Source: Pyrus communis (lineage: Eukaryota > Streptophyta > Magnoliopsida > Rosales > Rosaceae). From it: 64,000 bases of DNA. This document shows, piece after piece, positions 12,193-22,020 of the stretch. The stretch is taken from assembly GCF_963583255.1 (NCBI RefSeq), contig NC_084815.1:930001-994000 (forward strand), given 5' to 3'. The notes under the pieces were generated by a model. That model searched no databases. It had not been told where the DNA came from and worked only from the letters and a program-made list of their open reading frames with translations. The first letter of the stretch is position 1, and the number at the start of each line of letters is the position of its first letter. A program made the translations under genes and the position numbers.

Positions 12193-12415
12193 TGGGAATT
12201 CAGAGATTCTATGATCGTAATCGTTTATTGTACTTTATACGGTTATATATATATATATGGAAAAGGATTCGTCGGGAATTCTTTTTTTAGGAATTCGAAG
12301 ATTTTGTGATCGTGACTGTTTATTATACTATATATTTAATTTTAAATTTCAAATGATTTTTAATCGCATGATGAACGATGAACGATCACGATCATGGAAT
12401 GCTTGAGATCTCCAG
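12193..12415. repeat. Hairpin-forming MITE-like repeat (GATCGT..ACGATC)
   Basis: Contains GTGATCGTGACTGTTTATT near 12309 and the near-reverse complement AACGATGAACGATCACGAT near 12373-12395, around an AT-rich centre. A diverged half copy precedes it (12205-12245). This type of repeat is widespread in eudicots; I could not define its exact ends. Confidence 0.5.
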
Positions 12416-12689
12416 AAAAATGAGAGATTTTTCAGTGTGACCAGAACACGAGATGATATATCACGTGTCACTATACAAATGGTAGGATATGAATATTAAA
12501 AAATTAATAACTTAAAAAATAAAATTTTTCACTGCTTACATAAAAACATGTATTATACTACTCGTATTTTCGTAACAATTAAAAATTTCTCCAGAAAAAG
12601 AATGTGCCATGTACGATGAATAGCCAATAATTTATTCATTCAGTCATCAGCTCAGGAACCTCTCTGTAAACTTCTCCTCCACACACTCC

Positions 12690-12724
<35 letters not shown>

Positions 12725-12745
12725 GTTCTCTCTCTCTCTATCATC
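12690..12745 (+). repeat. CT microsatellite upstream of the BAHD pseudogene
   Basis: Long CTCTCT run interrupted by CCAGTT, about 150 bp before the BAHD start codon. It is probably the 5' UTR or core promoter pyrimidine tract, and is repeated in all three leader copies (12165, 12690 and 23511). Confidence 0.8.
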
Positions 12746-12895
12746 TTCTCCACTCCTCACTCTGTTAGTTCTATACAACTCATCCATCGCCTGGGGACTG
12801 AGTCTGACCTTGGGCTTTTCAGCTGCCAACCAACTCCAGCATCTGTTCTGATCAAACTCAAATTTGTAACTAAGGAGTTTGGAGAAAATAAAAAG

Positions 12896-14197
12896 ATGAT
12901 CAAGGTTGAAGTGATTCACAAAGAAATTATTAAACCATCCTCTCCAACTCCACACCACCTTAGACATTTGTGCCTCTCCCTTTTTGACCAGATTATGTTT
13001 GAACTGCATCTACCGCAAGTTCTCTTCTATCCTAGCAGCAGTGATGAACATTCTTTGGTCGCTGAAAAGTCCGAGCTTCTAAAGAAATCATTATCTGAGG
13101 CCTTCACTATCTTCTACCCTTTTGCAGGGGAATTCAAATATAACGTTTCCATCAACTGCGATGACCGCGGAGCTCTATTTCTTGAGGCCCAAGTCAACCG
13201 TCCCATGTCCAAGATCCTGGACAAACCCAATTCTGAGATCCTGAAACAACTGATTCCAACTCCTATGCGTTCCAAACAAGCACAAGTAGGGCATCTTGTA
13301 CTAGTCCAGGCCAACGTATTCGAATGTGGTGGATTGGCAATTGGTGTCAGCATTTCGCATAAGGTCGCCGATGGCTTAGCGAACAGCAAATTCATCGAAA
13401 GCTGGGCTGAAATTGCCCGCTGCACTGCCAGCACTACTGACCATCACGTAGTACTTCCTACAGAATTTGGTGTCGCAGCTACTTTGTTCCCCCCACAAGA
13501 ATTTTTTAACTCACCGAAGAGCCCCCTCACGCTACCTTTTATTGACAATGTTATCGGACGGAGGCTAGTGTTTGATGCCTCAAAGATTGCTGCTCTCAAG
13601 GCCAAAGCTGCCAGTGCCACAGTGCCAAATCCGACGCGAGTTGAAGCAGTTTCCGCGCTCATCTGGAAATCCGCATTGGAAGCATCAACATCGAACTTGG
13701 GTTTTGCAAGGCCATCTACATGGCGGTCCTCTGTGAACCTGAGGAAAATATTGGCTTAGCCTTTCGCAGAAAACTTACAAGGAAATTTTGTGTTTTTTAC
13801 CATGATGAAGATTGAAGAAAATGAAGTATATGATCTTCAAACCTTGGTTGCAAAAATGAGGAAAAGCGTTGAGGAATTTAAGGTAAAATATGCCAATGAA
13901 ATTAGAGGGGAGGAAGTAGTTCAATTCCTGAAGGAGTATAGTGAGCTCCTTCAAAAGGATGACATGGACAACTATATTTGCACCAGTTTGTGTAGGTTTC
14001 CTTTCGGCTCGGCCAATTTTGGATGGGGAAAGGCATCATGCATACGTATCCCTTGGAATGAAGATTTCAAAAACAGAATGTTATTGTTGGATGCAAGTGA
14101 TGGCATTGGCATCGATGCATACATAACACTGAAAAAAGAAGATATGGTCATGATTGAAACCAACCAGGACCTGCTTGCATATGCTTCTCTGCATTAG
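12896..14197 (+). pseudogene. BAHD acyltransferase, interrupted by one in-frame stop
   Basis: BAHD enzymes move an acyl group from CoA to alcohols or amines in specialised metabolism. The frame from the ATG at 12896 runs 287 codons to a TAG at 13757-13759, and continues in the same frame with no shift for another 145 codons to 14197. The whole is 433 residues, normal for the family, and intronless. Before the stop: FAGEF near residue 79 and the catalytic HxxxD as His155-Lys-Val-Ala-Asp159. After it: NFGWG at residues 374-378, where the usual DFGWG has lost its Asp. The stop falls just before a PFAEN segment, where family members usually have a proline-rich PPLPEN-like segment. It resembles the vinorine-synthase-like clade. 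Either the gene is dead or the stop is a sequencing error or a natural null allele. The upstream leader is duplicated nearby. Confidence 0.88.
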
Positions 14198-15392
14198 ACC
14201 ATTTATGAGAGGTAAATCTCGTCTACTCCTTCTCTATAATTACTTAAAAAATAAAAAGTGTGCTTCCCGAAGTCATTGGAGATTCAAACTATAAATATCT
14301 TTCAAATGTCGGGAAATAAAATGCAACTAGACTAAGAACTAGTTGCCAATGTTGTTGAGCATTTAGAATTCGTTTGGATGCTTTTGGTGATTTCTTTTGT
14401 TGCTTTTGATTCCACAATTTCCTTGTTTTGTGTGAACAGTGAGTAATGAATTGCTTTTACTATCGACTTTGTTTTTCTTTCAATAAAATGGATTTGTTTT
14501 ATTGCGTATACCAAAGAAAATATAGATCCCTAACAAAAGAAATTGAAAAGAGTGCTGAGAATACTTTTCTATGAAAAAAAAAGAAAAAAAAAGACAGATA
14601 GACTAAGAATGCTTTCAAGTAATTTTTAAAACTAATTTTTATGACTATCGGAAGGAACACAAGGTTACAACACGTGGGATAATATAACGGACGATTAGGT
14701 TGATAAATTATATTTTAAGTAGAACTCATATAAAACGGGTTCACCGCCACTTGAAAACCCCAGTTGTAGAATGATCCCCGAAACTTGCTGGATTCGGATC
14801 GAGAACGGCTCACAGTCACGAGGAAATTAGAGACTAGGATAGAGAAAAAGAGGGAGAAAAGAGGCACGATGAATAAATAGTAAAGGGAGAAGATGAATTG
14901 ATGTTGTCAATTCTACTTCGCCGTGAGGGAGGCTTGTGGGCAATGGGGGATCTAAGATTCAAAATTTTGGTGTCCCAACATTAAAGGTTCACGTTTTTTT
15001 TTAAAGAAACAAAGCGTGGAGCGCATTAAAAAAATTCATTTTATTCAATTGTGGCATTTCATTGAACGCTTAGTGGGCTTATTGACGAAACCAAACCATG
15101 TTGCCTATATGTCAACAAGTTACGATATATGCTGAAGCAATCTGATGAATGTTATCGAGAATATATGTCGAGTGATGTTGATGCAGTCTGTCGAGATATG
15201 CGTACGTACCAAACAATCGAAGGGTCTTCAAAGGACCTTCATGCGCGTGTTTTCCACCCTCCGAGTGGTCCTAGGACCACTTTGGTTCCAATTTACATCC
15301 ACCCTTGCGGTGGGTGGAGTTCAAGAATTTTTGTTGTGGTGTGGCTTTTTTTGCTTATCCATTTTTGTTTCTTATATTTTGTTTACTTAAGT
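14198..15392. other. Intergenic, unassigned ORF at 15129-15398
   Basis: BAHD 3' flank and AT-rich DNA. The 89-codon frame at 15129-15398 (starts MLKQSDECYREYMSS) was not recognised, and the open frame upstream of its ATG does not reveal a family either. Nothing else is supportable. Confidence 0.35.
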
Positions 15393-15401
15393 AAATGATT
15401 A

Positions 15402-15550
15402 GGAGTGTGCTATCCACACATCATTTTTTACTTTTCACATACCCTCTTAATTTTCGACTGTCGAATCAAATGAATTGAAAAAAAATCAAAGGACAGAAAT
15501 TAATAAGAGATGTGTGAGAAGTAAAAAAGGGTGTGTGGATATCACACCCC
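15402..15550. mobile_element. 149-bp palindromic MITE with 9-bp target duplication (Mutator type)
   Basis: The left end GGAGTGTGCTATCCACAC pairs with the right end GTGTGGATATCACACCCC, and the arms continue inward (TTTTTACTTTTCACA against GTGAGAAGTAAAAAA). It is flanked by AAATGATTA at 15393-15401 and AAATGACTA at 15551-15559, a 9-bp duplication with one mismatch. A second member lies at 59050-59185. Confidence 0.75.
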
Positions 15551-15903
15551 AAATGACTAATGTTGATGTGGGAAAAATATGATTGGCTAATATCAGTTTG
15601 ATGTCATCTAGTCATCACAATCTACTAATGTAGTCTTATCTAAGACTAATATCAAAGTATAGAAGTAAAGATAAGTATGTGAAAAACATCTCATCGTTAT
15701 AAGTTAAAGGAAGCTAAAGTGGTATTTGAGATTAAGATAACTCTCACTTTAGTTCTAATAATAAAAATGATCCGGTCGTGAAAATTATATTAATTTTTCG
15801 GAGAAAAATCTGTCAATCTTCTAATAACTTTTTTTTATGTAGTATTCACCGGAAAGAAAAAGAAGAAGAAAGAAAGAATGTCATAACTCATAATCCCATC
15901 ATA

Positions 15904-16069
15904 GCCAATTGCACCGCTGCCCTCCGCCGCCTCGCCCAACTCTAAAATACCTTTTTCGGCTAAGTCAAACCAGCAACAGCAGCAAGCATTATCTCACTCC
16001 AAGCTCCCTCTGGTTCTCTCACTTGCCGTCCTCCAGTTTGTCAAGTTCGCGCCTTTGGCTTCACAAGGA
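15904..16069 (+). pseudogene. Orphan fragment of GrpE exon 1
   Basis: Collinear with GrpE exon 1 positions 4195-4371: both contain GCCAATTGCACCGC, CTCCGCCGCCTCGCCCAA, TATCTCACT and CACTTGCCGTC, and both end the match at TTTGGCTTCACAAGG. The copy has small deletions, including loss of a CGTTTCGTTT-like segment, that break the frame. It lacks the start codon and the splice donor, so it cannot be a functional exon. It covers only part of one exon, so a DNA-level capture and a retro-copy cannot be told apart. Confidence 0.85.
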
Positions 16070-16573
16070 TTTTTACTAAAGATTGTTTCATAAGCATTTT
16101 CACTAAAAGCGCTTTCAGTCATTTTAAAAGTATTTTCAAATGAGTCCTAAATTAAAAACTTATCGCGTTGAAACCTTCCTTCTTCCCCCATTGTCTCTCT
16201 CATTGGCATCCCCTTCCTTTCTCCATCTCTCCCGATCGTTCAGTCCCCTTCTCTCCTCCTTAGTTTTTTGTTTTTTCCTTTTCGCGTATGAATAAGGGAG
16301 AGGGACACGTTTCAAATTTTTCACAATCGTTGTAAAATTTTATATGAAAAAAGCTTCACGCGTTCAAGAAGAGGAAATCTCAATTTTCGAATTTTTTTTT
16401 TTGTTCTGTAACTAACGTGGTTTGAATATTATTAATAAAAGACCGGATAGAACTGGATGTGTGAAGTTATTAGGGTTTTATGCAATTAAATCTGCTGAGT
16501 TTAAATATTTGAAACTGTCTACCCGAAACAAAACTGTACAAAACTCATTGCAGTTTCGTACAAAACTGATGAG

Positions 16574-16669
16574 ATAACTAACTTTGGTATTTGACTTTGG
16601 CTGCTGACTTATCTTCCTCTCATAACTAACTTTGGTATTTGACTTTGGCTGCTGACTTATCTTCCTCTC
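16574..16669. repeat. Perfect 48-bp tandem duplication
   Basis: Units 16574-16621 and 16622-16669 are identical, beginning ATAACTAACTTTGG and ending CTTCCTCTC. It is a recent local duplication in noncoding DNA. Confidence 0.95.
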
Positions 16670-17104
16670 ACTCATATGCATGCATGCAATGCTCTTTTCA
16701 ACAAGTTTTCATTGCTGTCACAGTTACTCTGGAGAAAACTGGTAGGTAGTCTTCACCAGAAAGAAAAAGAAAGAAGAGGGAAAGAGAAAGAAGACATTCA
16801 GAACTCATAATCCCATCATAGCCTGATTTTAGCGGTGGAAATGGAGTCGTGCTTGGATTATTTATTTATGTTGGTGTCATGTTTCGTGTTAACCAATAGA
16901 CTTATTAAATTGCAAAATTGATAATATATAAGGGTTTTTTTTGTCAAAATGATTAATGAAATTGGCATAACTTCTCATTTTAATCCACAACAATGAAATT
17001 CGATAGAAGGGGTCCCTGAATTTGTCTACCGTAAATTATTTTGATAATTCTATAAAAAAAATCTATCAATATCAATGTTAAGTGGAGAGTATGGCTTGAC
17101 ATAA

Positions 17105-18072
17105 GGGTTATTATACAAAATGGTCCCTGAGATTTGTATGATCAATAGAAATGGTCCCTGAAATTGAAAATCAATAGAAATGGTCTCTGAGATTGTCCAA
17201 CATCCATAATTTTGGTCCTTCCGTTAAAAACTTTTTAGGCAATTTTCAAAGTTTCGTAACTCAATCGATTCTTAACCAAATTCGACCCATAATATATCAA
17301 AATGAAGATAAGAAAGTGTAGAACAAGATTATACCTATTTGAAAGCCCAATGATTGCCGGAGATGGCCAGAAAATAGCCTGAAAGGTAACTGGTCCGCGA
17401 GAAAACTGGAAAACTCGCCTGAAACTAGGTAAAATTTAAACGTTCATAACTTCTTCAATACTCAACGAAATCGAGTGATTCAAAAACGAAAATCATACTT
17501 CTAGACGAGAGGAAGAGAATAATATCTTTATTTACTGCTAAATCGCCGTGGTTTGTCCGGAAAATTGCTCGAAAGTGGCTAACTCGAAAATGGTTAGCCA
17601 CTTTCGAGTCGTTTTCTGACTAAACCATGGCGAGTTAGCCTTCGAAAAAGGTACCATGCTCTTCGCCTCGTCAAGAAGTATTATTTTCGTTTTTGAATCA
17701 CTCAATTTGGTTGAGTATTGAAGAAGTTATGAACGTTTAAAGTTTACCCAGTTTCCGGCGAGTTTTCCAGTTTTCCCCCGGACCAGTCACCTTTCAGGTT
17801 ATTTTCAGGCCATCTCCGGCAACCATTGGGCTTCTAAATAGGTATAATATTATTCTACACTTTTCTATCTACATTTTGATATATTATGGGTCGAATTTTG
17901 TTAAGAAACGATTGAGTTACAAAGCTTTGAAAATTGCCCAAAATCGTTTTTAACAAAATGACCAAAAGCATGGATGATGGACAATCTCAGGGACCATTTC
18001 TATTGATTTTCAATCTCAGGGACCATTTCTATTGATCATGCAAATCTCAGGAACCATTTTGTATAATAACCC
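17105..18072. mobile_element. 968-bp foldback (long terminal inverted repeat) Mutator-type element
   Basis: The outer 19 bp GGGTTATTATACAAAATGG is exactly reverse-complementary to the right end. The arms of about 480 bp remain pairable right to a centre near 17589 (GGCTAACTCGAAAATGGTTAGCC). Repeated GGTCCCTGAGATT words sit in both arms. It is flanked by CTTGACATAA at 17095-17104 and 18073-18082, a perfect 10-bp target duplication, in the range seen for Mutator-like elements. There is no transposase. It inserted immediately upstream of the MATE remnant. Confidence 0.88.
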
Positions 18073-18082
18073 CTTGACATAA

Positions 18083-18670
18083 TCGTCTTTCTCTCCTCTC
18101 TTTTGTTTTTCTTTGAACAACTCATTTTATCCACCCTTCTGCAGGGTTTGGATTGGAATGTACGTTTGGAATGTTAGCCCAAACTAAAGTTCATCATACT
18201 CACCTCCGAACCACCACCAGGTAGCATAGTAGTTGATGATGAATTTCAGACCCGTATTTCACATAGTACGTTCTGTGTTCGATTTATGGCATTGCTAAAT
18301 CGCACGATATTGGTTAGGAGGAAACTGAAATGCCTCTGAGTTTTTCGTACTCCTGAAAGAGTGGTTTGTTGTGACGAAACTACCAGCTAATCCCTTTTTA
18401 GAAAAAAAATAAAATAAAATCATAATCACCTCCGAACTGATTGAGATCATAAACACTAAACACGTAGAATTAATATTTGATTGTTTGATTTATTTGCCTC
18501 TTTCACTATAATTAAATTAAATGAGAAATTCTCAAGTACCTAGCTACTTTCTCCACACCAAAAAATTAATAAAATTTAACTCTCTGTATATCTACAGGTA
18601 GCGGTATATCTCGTGACTGTATTAACAAGTGGTTTGTACGTAACAGATATTGGAGAATCGATTCCCGACA
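18083..18670 (+). pseudogene. MATE transporter remnant (last two exons only)
   Basis: Collinear with the 3' end of the intact MATE gene. CTCATTTTATC and CTTCTGCAGG at 18121-18145 match the end of its intron 6; GGATTGGAATGT onward matches exon 7; TTAATATTTGATTGTTT near 18472 matches intron 7; and ATCTACAGGTAG, GGAGAATCGATTCCC and GACACATGAA near 18590-18675 match exon 8. Exon 7 has lost two bases near its start (GGTTTGG against GGTGTTTGG), which shifts the frame, and is interrupted by a SINE. No upstream MATE exons were seen on the other side of the foldback element. It is dead. Confidence 0.85.
18212..18420 (+). mobile_element. 209-bp tRNA-derived SINE with 17-bp target duplication
   Basis: It has a tRNA-like head with A-box-like TAGCATAGTAGT near 18222 and B-box-like GTGTTCGATTTATGG near 18276, and an A-rich tail AAAAAAAATAAAATAAAA. 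It is flanked by CATACTCACCTCCGAAC (18195-18211) and CATAATCACCTCCGAAC (18421-18437), a long target duplication with one mismatch, as expected for SINE retroposition. It sits inside exon 7 of the MATE remnant. Confidence 0.85.
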
Positions 18671-19182
18671 CATGAAACGTCTGACTTTCACCATTCTAAA
18701 TTTCTAATTTTTATTTTTTTTTATTGGGTAATCAACATGAGGTTGGGTATGCAACATGGTAACTTTCCAGGATGACACTCATTTTAGTATTATTGTCGTC
18801 CAAACTTGTTTAATTTCAGAGTTTTGATCAGATTTGGTACATGTGAATTGGTAGTACTACTCTAACTAAATAATTTTTTCATGATGTCCTATCTATGTAA
18901 AGTTCACTAACTTTTTCTAGTGTCCTTCCACTTGTATTATGACACATAATGTGCCCAATTTTTTTTTTTTTATCAACGATAATGAAAATTTCTACATTCA
19001 TATTTCCACGGTGAGAATGAAAAATATTACAATGCTAGAAGCTAGTTAGTCTTTTTACCAACCAAGGATATAGGAATCCCATTGCAGAGGGAGGACAAAT
19101 AAGTTGGAAAGGAAAAGAAAAGAGCAACGTGCATAATTACACATGAACGAAGTATTTGAATCTTCGACAAGATGAGGATTTA

Positions 19183-19862
19183 GGCCATTTCCAACAAATC
19201 CGGCCAGATAATTATAAGGCTAAAAATAGCTCGAAATGATATGAAAATCGTTTCCAACCGAGGGCTAGGCCAAAGGGCTTGTGGGCCTCATCAGGCCAAA
19301 ACCACCAAATTAGGCCAGTGATCTCCAACCAGCCCGATGAGCCCAACCCACTTTTTTTTCTTTTGTTTTTTTGGATGAATTTTTTTTATTTTTAAAAATT
19401 CTAATTTTTTTCCAACACCATTTCTCACATATTTTTCACCATTCCATACTATCTTACTTCATTTTATTTCAATTCTTCACATTCTATTCTCTTCCAATAA
19501 TATTTCCTTTAATTTTTTCAATAATTTTCAAATGGTCACCTCTTTCAATAATCTTCCAATATGTCCAAAAATCTTATTTTAATATGGTGTTTAATTTAAT
19601 TAACTATATTAACTCAATTAAAATAATAAATTATGTTTGGCCTATGACCTTTTGGCCTCCTTGATTGGAGATGATTTTCTGTCACAAGGCTATGTTTGGC
19701 CTATGGCACTTTGGCCCATTCAGTTGGAGATGATATGAAATATGGTATGACACTGTTCATTAAATATATAATTTTTAGAGGGCTATAGGGCTAAAGAGAG
19801 CTCTCTGACCCTCCTATAGGGTTAAAGAGAGTCATCTGACCCTCATTCGGTTGGAGATGACC
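19183..19862. mobile_element. MITE of about 680 bp, TTA target duplication
   Basis: The left end GGCCATTTCCAACAAA pairs imperfectly with the right end TTCGGTTGGAGATGACC. It is flanked by TTA at 19180-19182 and 19863-19865. Inside are repeats of TATGTTTGGCCTATG and GTTGGAGATGA. The family (GGCCATCTCCAACC ends) is familiar from woody eudicots. It has no coding capacity; the Phe-rich open frame at 19371-19664 is a by-product of T-rich sequence. Confidence 0.6.
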
Positions 19863-19999
19863 TTAGTAGCTGCTTAATCTTTGTTAGTAGGTCTCGATAA
19901 GTTATTTTAAGGTAAAGTCCATCGGTGGAGAATTAGGTTTCTGTTTCACTCGCTTGTTTATTTATATATGATTGAGTTTACTGACTGAAATCTTTCAAC

Positions 20000-20149
20000 C
20001 AGGTGAGACCTAGACGACCGGTGGATCAACAGTTTTTAACTAGATTAGAAAGAAATTTTTTAGTGATAATAAATTCGTCATTAATTTAAGGACACAATAT
20101 GTTGAAGAGTGTAAAGTTTCATGTCATGTTTAATTAACTATAGTTTATG
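20000..20149. repeat. Segmental duplicate, copy B, left half
   Basis: Pairs with the first part of copy A (from about 9473) and ends in the TTATG target duplication of the solo LTR. Shared words include GACCTAGACG, ACTAGATT, AATATGTTGAAGAG and GTAAAGTTTCA. Confidence 0.75.
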
Positions 20150-21757
20150 TGTGACATCCCGTCCCGAGATTATTAAAACGTACGTGCGAAATGACCCTTT
20201 TGCCCCTAGTTTATTTTCGTTATGTTGTTTGGTTGTTTGTGTGGTGTTGGCATGTGTTGGGCCACACACACACACACTGTCACTCTCCCTCTCCCTCTGT
20301 CTTTTCCCTGTCTCTCCCCGTGCTCCCATTCCTTCTTCTTCTTCCTTCAAACGTACGGACACACCAAGAACCCATCAAACCTTAGCAGATCGAGGGAACC
20401 AAGGACACTGTCGAACTCGTGAGGTTGAGAGGAGCACGATCGTACCATTTTCAGCTCGTAGGTAGCTTGGTGGTGACCCAAGGAGCCTCAGAGTGCTTCG
20501 TTAGAAGAATTTGGACGTCGGAATCGCCTGGTTCGAAGTTGGCCGGTTTTGGACAGTTTGCACAGGTGATACGTATCCCGAGGACGAGCGTGGTCACTCG
20601 AGGCAGGGGGGCTACGACCCTTCCACATACCAGTGAGTGGGCTTTTGTTTTCCGTATATACCTATATACAATTATTTTCCCAGAAATTGAGTAAAAAGGG
20701 TTATTTGTCTTATGCCATGCATATTATTATTATTGATTTTGCACCCTTAGCCGCATTATTAGTTGCATACACATACATATGCTTATTGGGTGCTGTGGAC
20801 GCACAGGTAAGTGCCAGGTAAGTGTTATTCATGTTTATATTTCAGTAGTGGTTTGAGATGCTTAGAGAGCTCATAACATGCACCCCCGGTGTTAGTGCTC
20901 CCGCCCAAAGTAGGGCACAGTCCTTCACGTGATGTTCACCTCCCGCACCACACGCTCAGCTTGGATCCAAGTTAGGTGCACAGTCCTGTCGTACAGACCA
21001 CTTTAGGTGGTTCCGACTCGTAGGTGACCCGCGATTATTCGCACAGCCTTCACGTGATCGTAGCACTAGAGCGTATATATGTATTACACCCAGGCCTGTC
21101 GTATAGACCACTTTAGGTGGTTCCGACTCGTGGGCAGGTTCAGTTATTGAGTTTGAGATTTGAGCTCTATATGCAGCCGTACAGGTCACGTTAGGTGACT
21201 CCGGCTGCCAGATTATATGTTATGATTACGATCTATACCTGAGCACTTGCATTTCATTATGAGGTTTCGACATGGCATATTCTTGAGCATGATTGGCATA
21301 CCCTTGAGCATGTTTGGCATATCTATACATACGTATATATGTTATTCTCTGGGAAGTATACAGGTTTTACGGCGAGGGGTTAGAATGTATTTTACTAAAT
21401 GATTTTCGAAAAGCTTTGTTTTTGCCCACTCACGCTTTTGTTTTGCGCCCCTCCAGGTTCTAGTTGATTAGCAGTTTCGGTGGTTTCCCAGAGGGCTTTT
21501 CCGGCATTTATGACAGACACTCACCAGCGTAGGGTCACCTTCGGGTGTACTATTGTCGCATCCTTTCTTTTGGACTGCTGTAGACTTGCTCTGAAATTGT
21601 GTTTCACTTACGCTAGCACTTGTTTTAGTACTTTGTATGCTAGTTTTTAATTATTCGTATTTTTCATATTACTACTCTATTAGCTTCCGCACGTGCACAT
21701 GGTTACGTCACCTTCGTGTGACGGCCAGCACTCCCTGATCTCGATCGGGGTGTGTCA
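20150..21757. mobile_element. Solo LTR, 1,608 bp, TTATG target duplication
   Basis: Begins TGTGACATCCCGTCCCGAGA and ends CTCGATCGGGGTGTGTCA, so it has TG..CA termini in a short inverted repeat. It is flanked by a perfect 5-bp duplication TTATG at 20145-20149 and 21758-21762. There is no internal retrotransposon domain, primer-binding site or second LTR, so it is a recombination product. Inside, a block containing GACCACTTTAGGTGGTTCCG is repeated near 20996 and 21106, with a weaker third copy near 21186. It splits copy B of the segmental duplication, so it inserted after that duplication. Superfamily not determined. Confidence 0.9.
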
Positions 21758-22020
21758 TTATGCTAATTGGTTTCACTACTTATTGTATCGAACATTTTGT
21801 AAACAAAACCCACACTTACGGAATTGCATTAATAATTAAATTGGAGACAACATCAATACTGATTAACATTAGTAGAATGGTATTTTTTTTCACCTCGACT
21901 TAGAAAGAAAAGAAGGAAAGAAATTTCTCACCCCAAGAGCGTTAAGGTGGCAAAGAGCACCAATTGCAGTACAATAATAGAGTTGTAGTTATTTGGGGCA
22001 CTCTCTAAAGAGCTCGATGG
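21758..22020. repeat. Segmental duplicate, copy B, right half
   Basis: Resumes the alignment with copy A immediately after the LTR target duplication (CTAATTGGTTT, TGTATCGAAC.TTTTGTAAACA, TAATTAAATTGGA). It later matches the 10925-10966 region (ATAATAGAGTTGTA.TTATTTGG). Confidence 0.7.

Larger units (their letters stand above)
15851..16825. repeat. Direct repeat flanking the GrpE exon fragment
   Basis: A purine-rich stretch followed by CATAATCCCATCATAGCC occurs at about 15851-15907 and again at about 16759-16825, each preceded by a TTCACC.GAAAGAAAAAG word. The roughly 0.85 kb between them includes the orphan GrpE exon-1 copy. Confidence 0.6.

Noticed and set aside
15129..15398. 89-codon ORF starting MLKQSDECYREYM
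   Set aside because: No recognised domain; ends in a Phe/Leu-rich run caused by T-rich sequence.
16478..16681. 67-codon minus-strand ORF with a repeated SERKISQQPKSNTKVSY block
   Set aside because: The protein repeat is simply the translation of the perfect 48-bp tandem duplication; no promoter or homologue.
20121..20694. Several overlapping ORFs (Leu/Ser/His-rich)
   Set aside because: They lie inside the solo LTR, and their composition follows CA and CT repeats.
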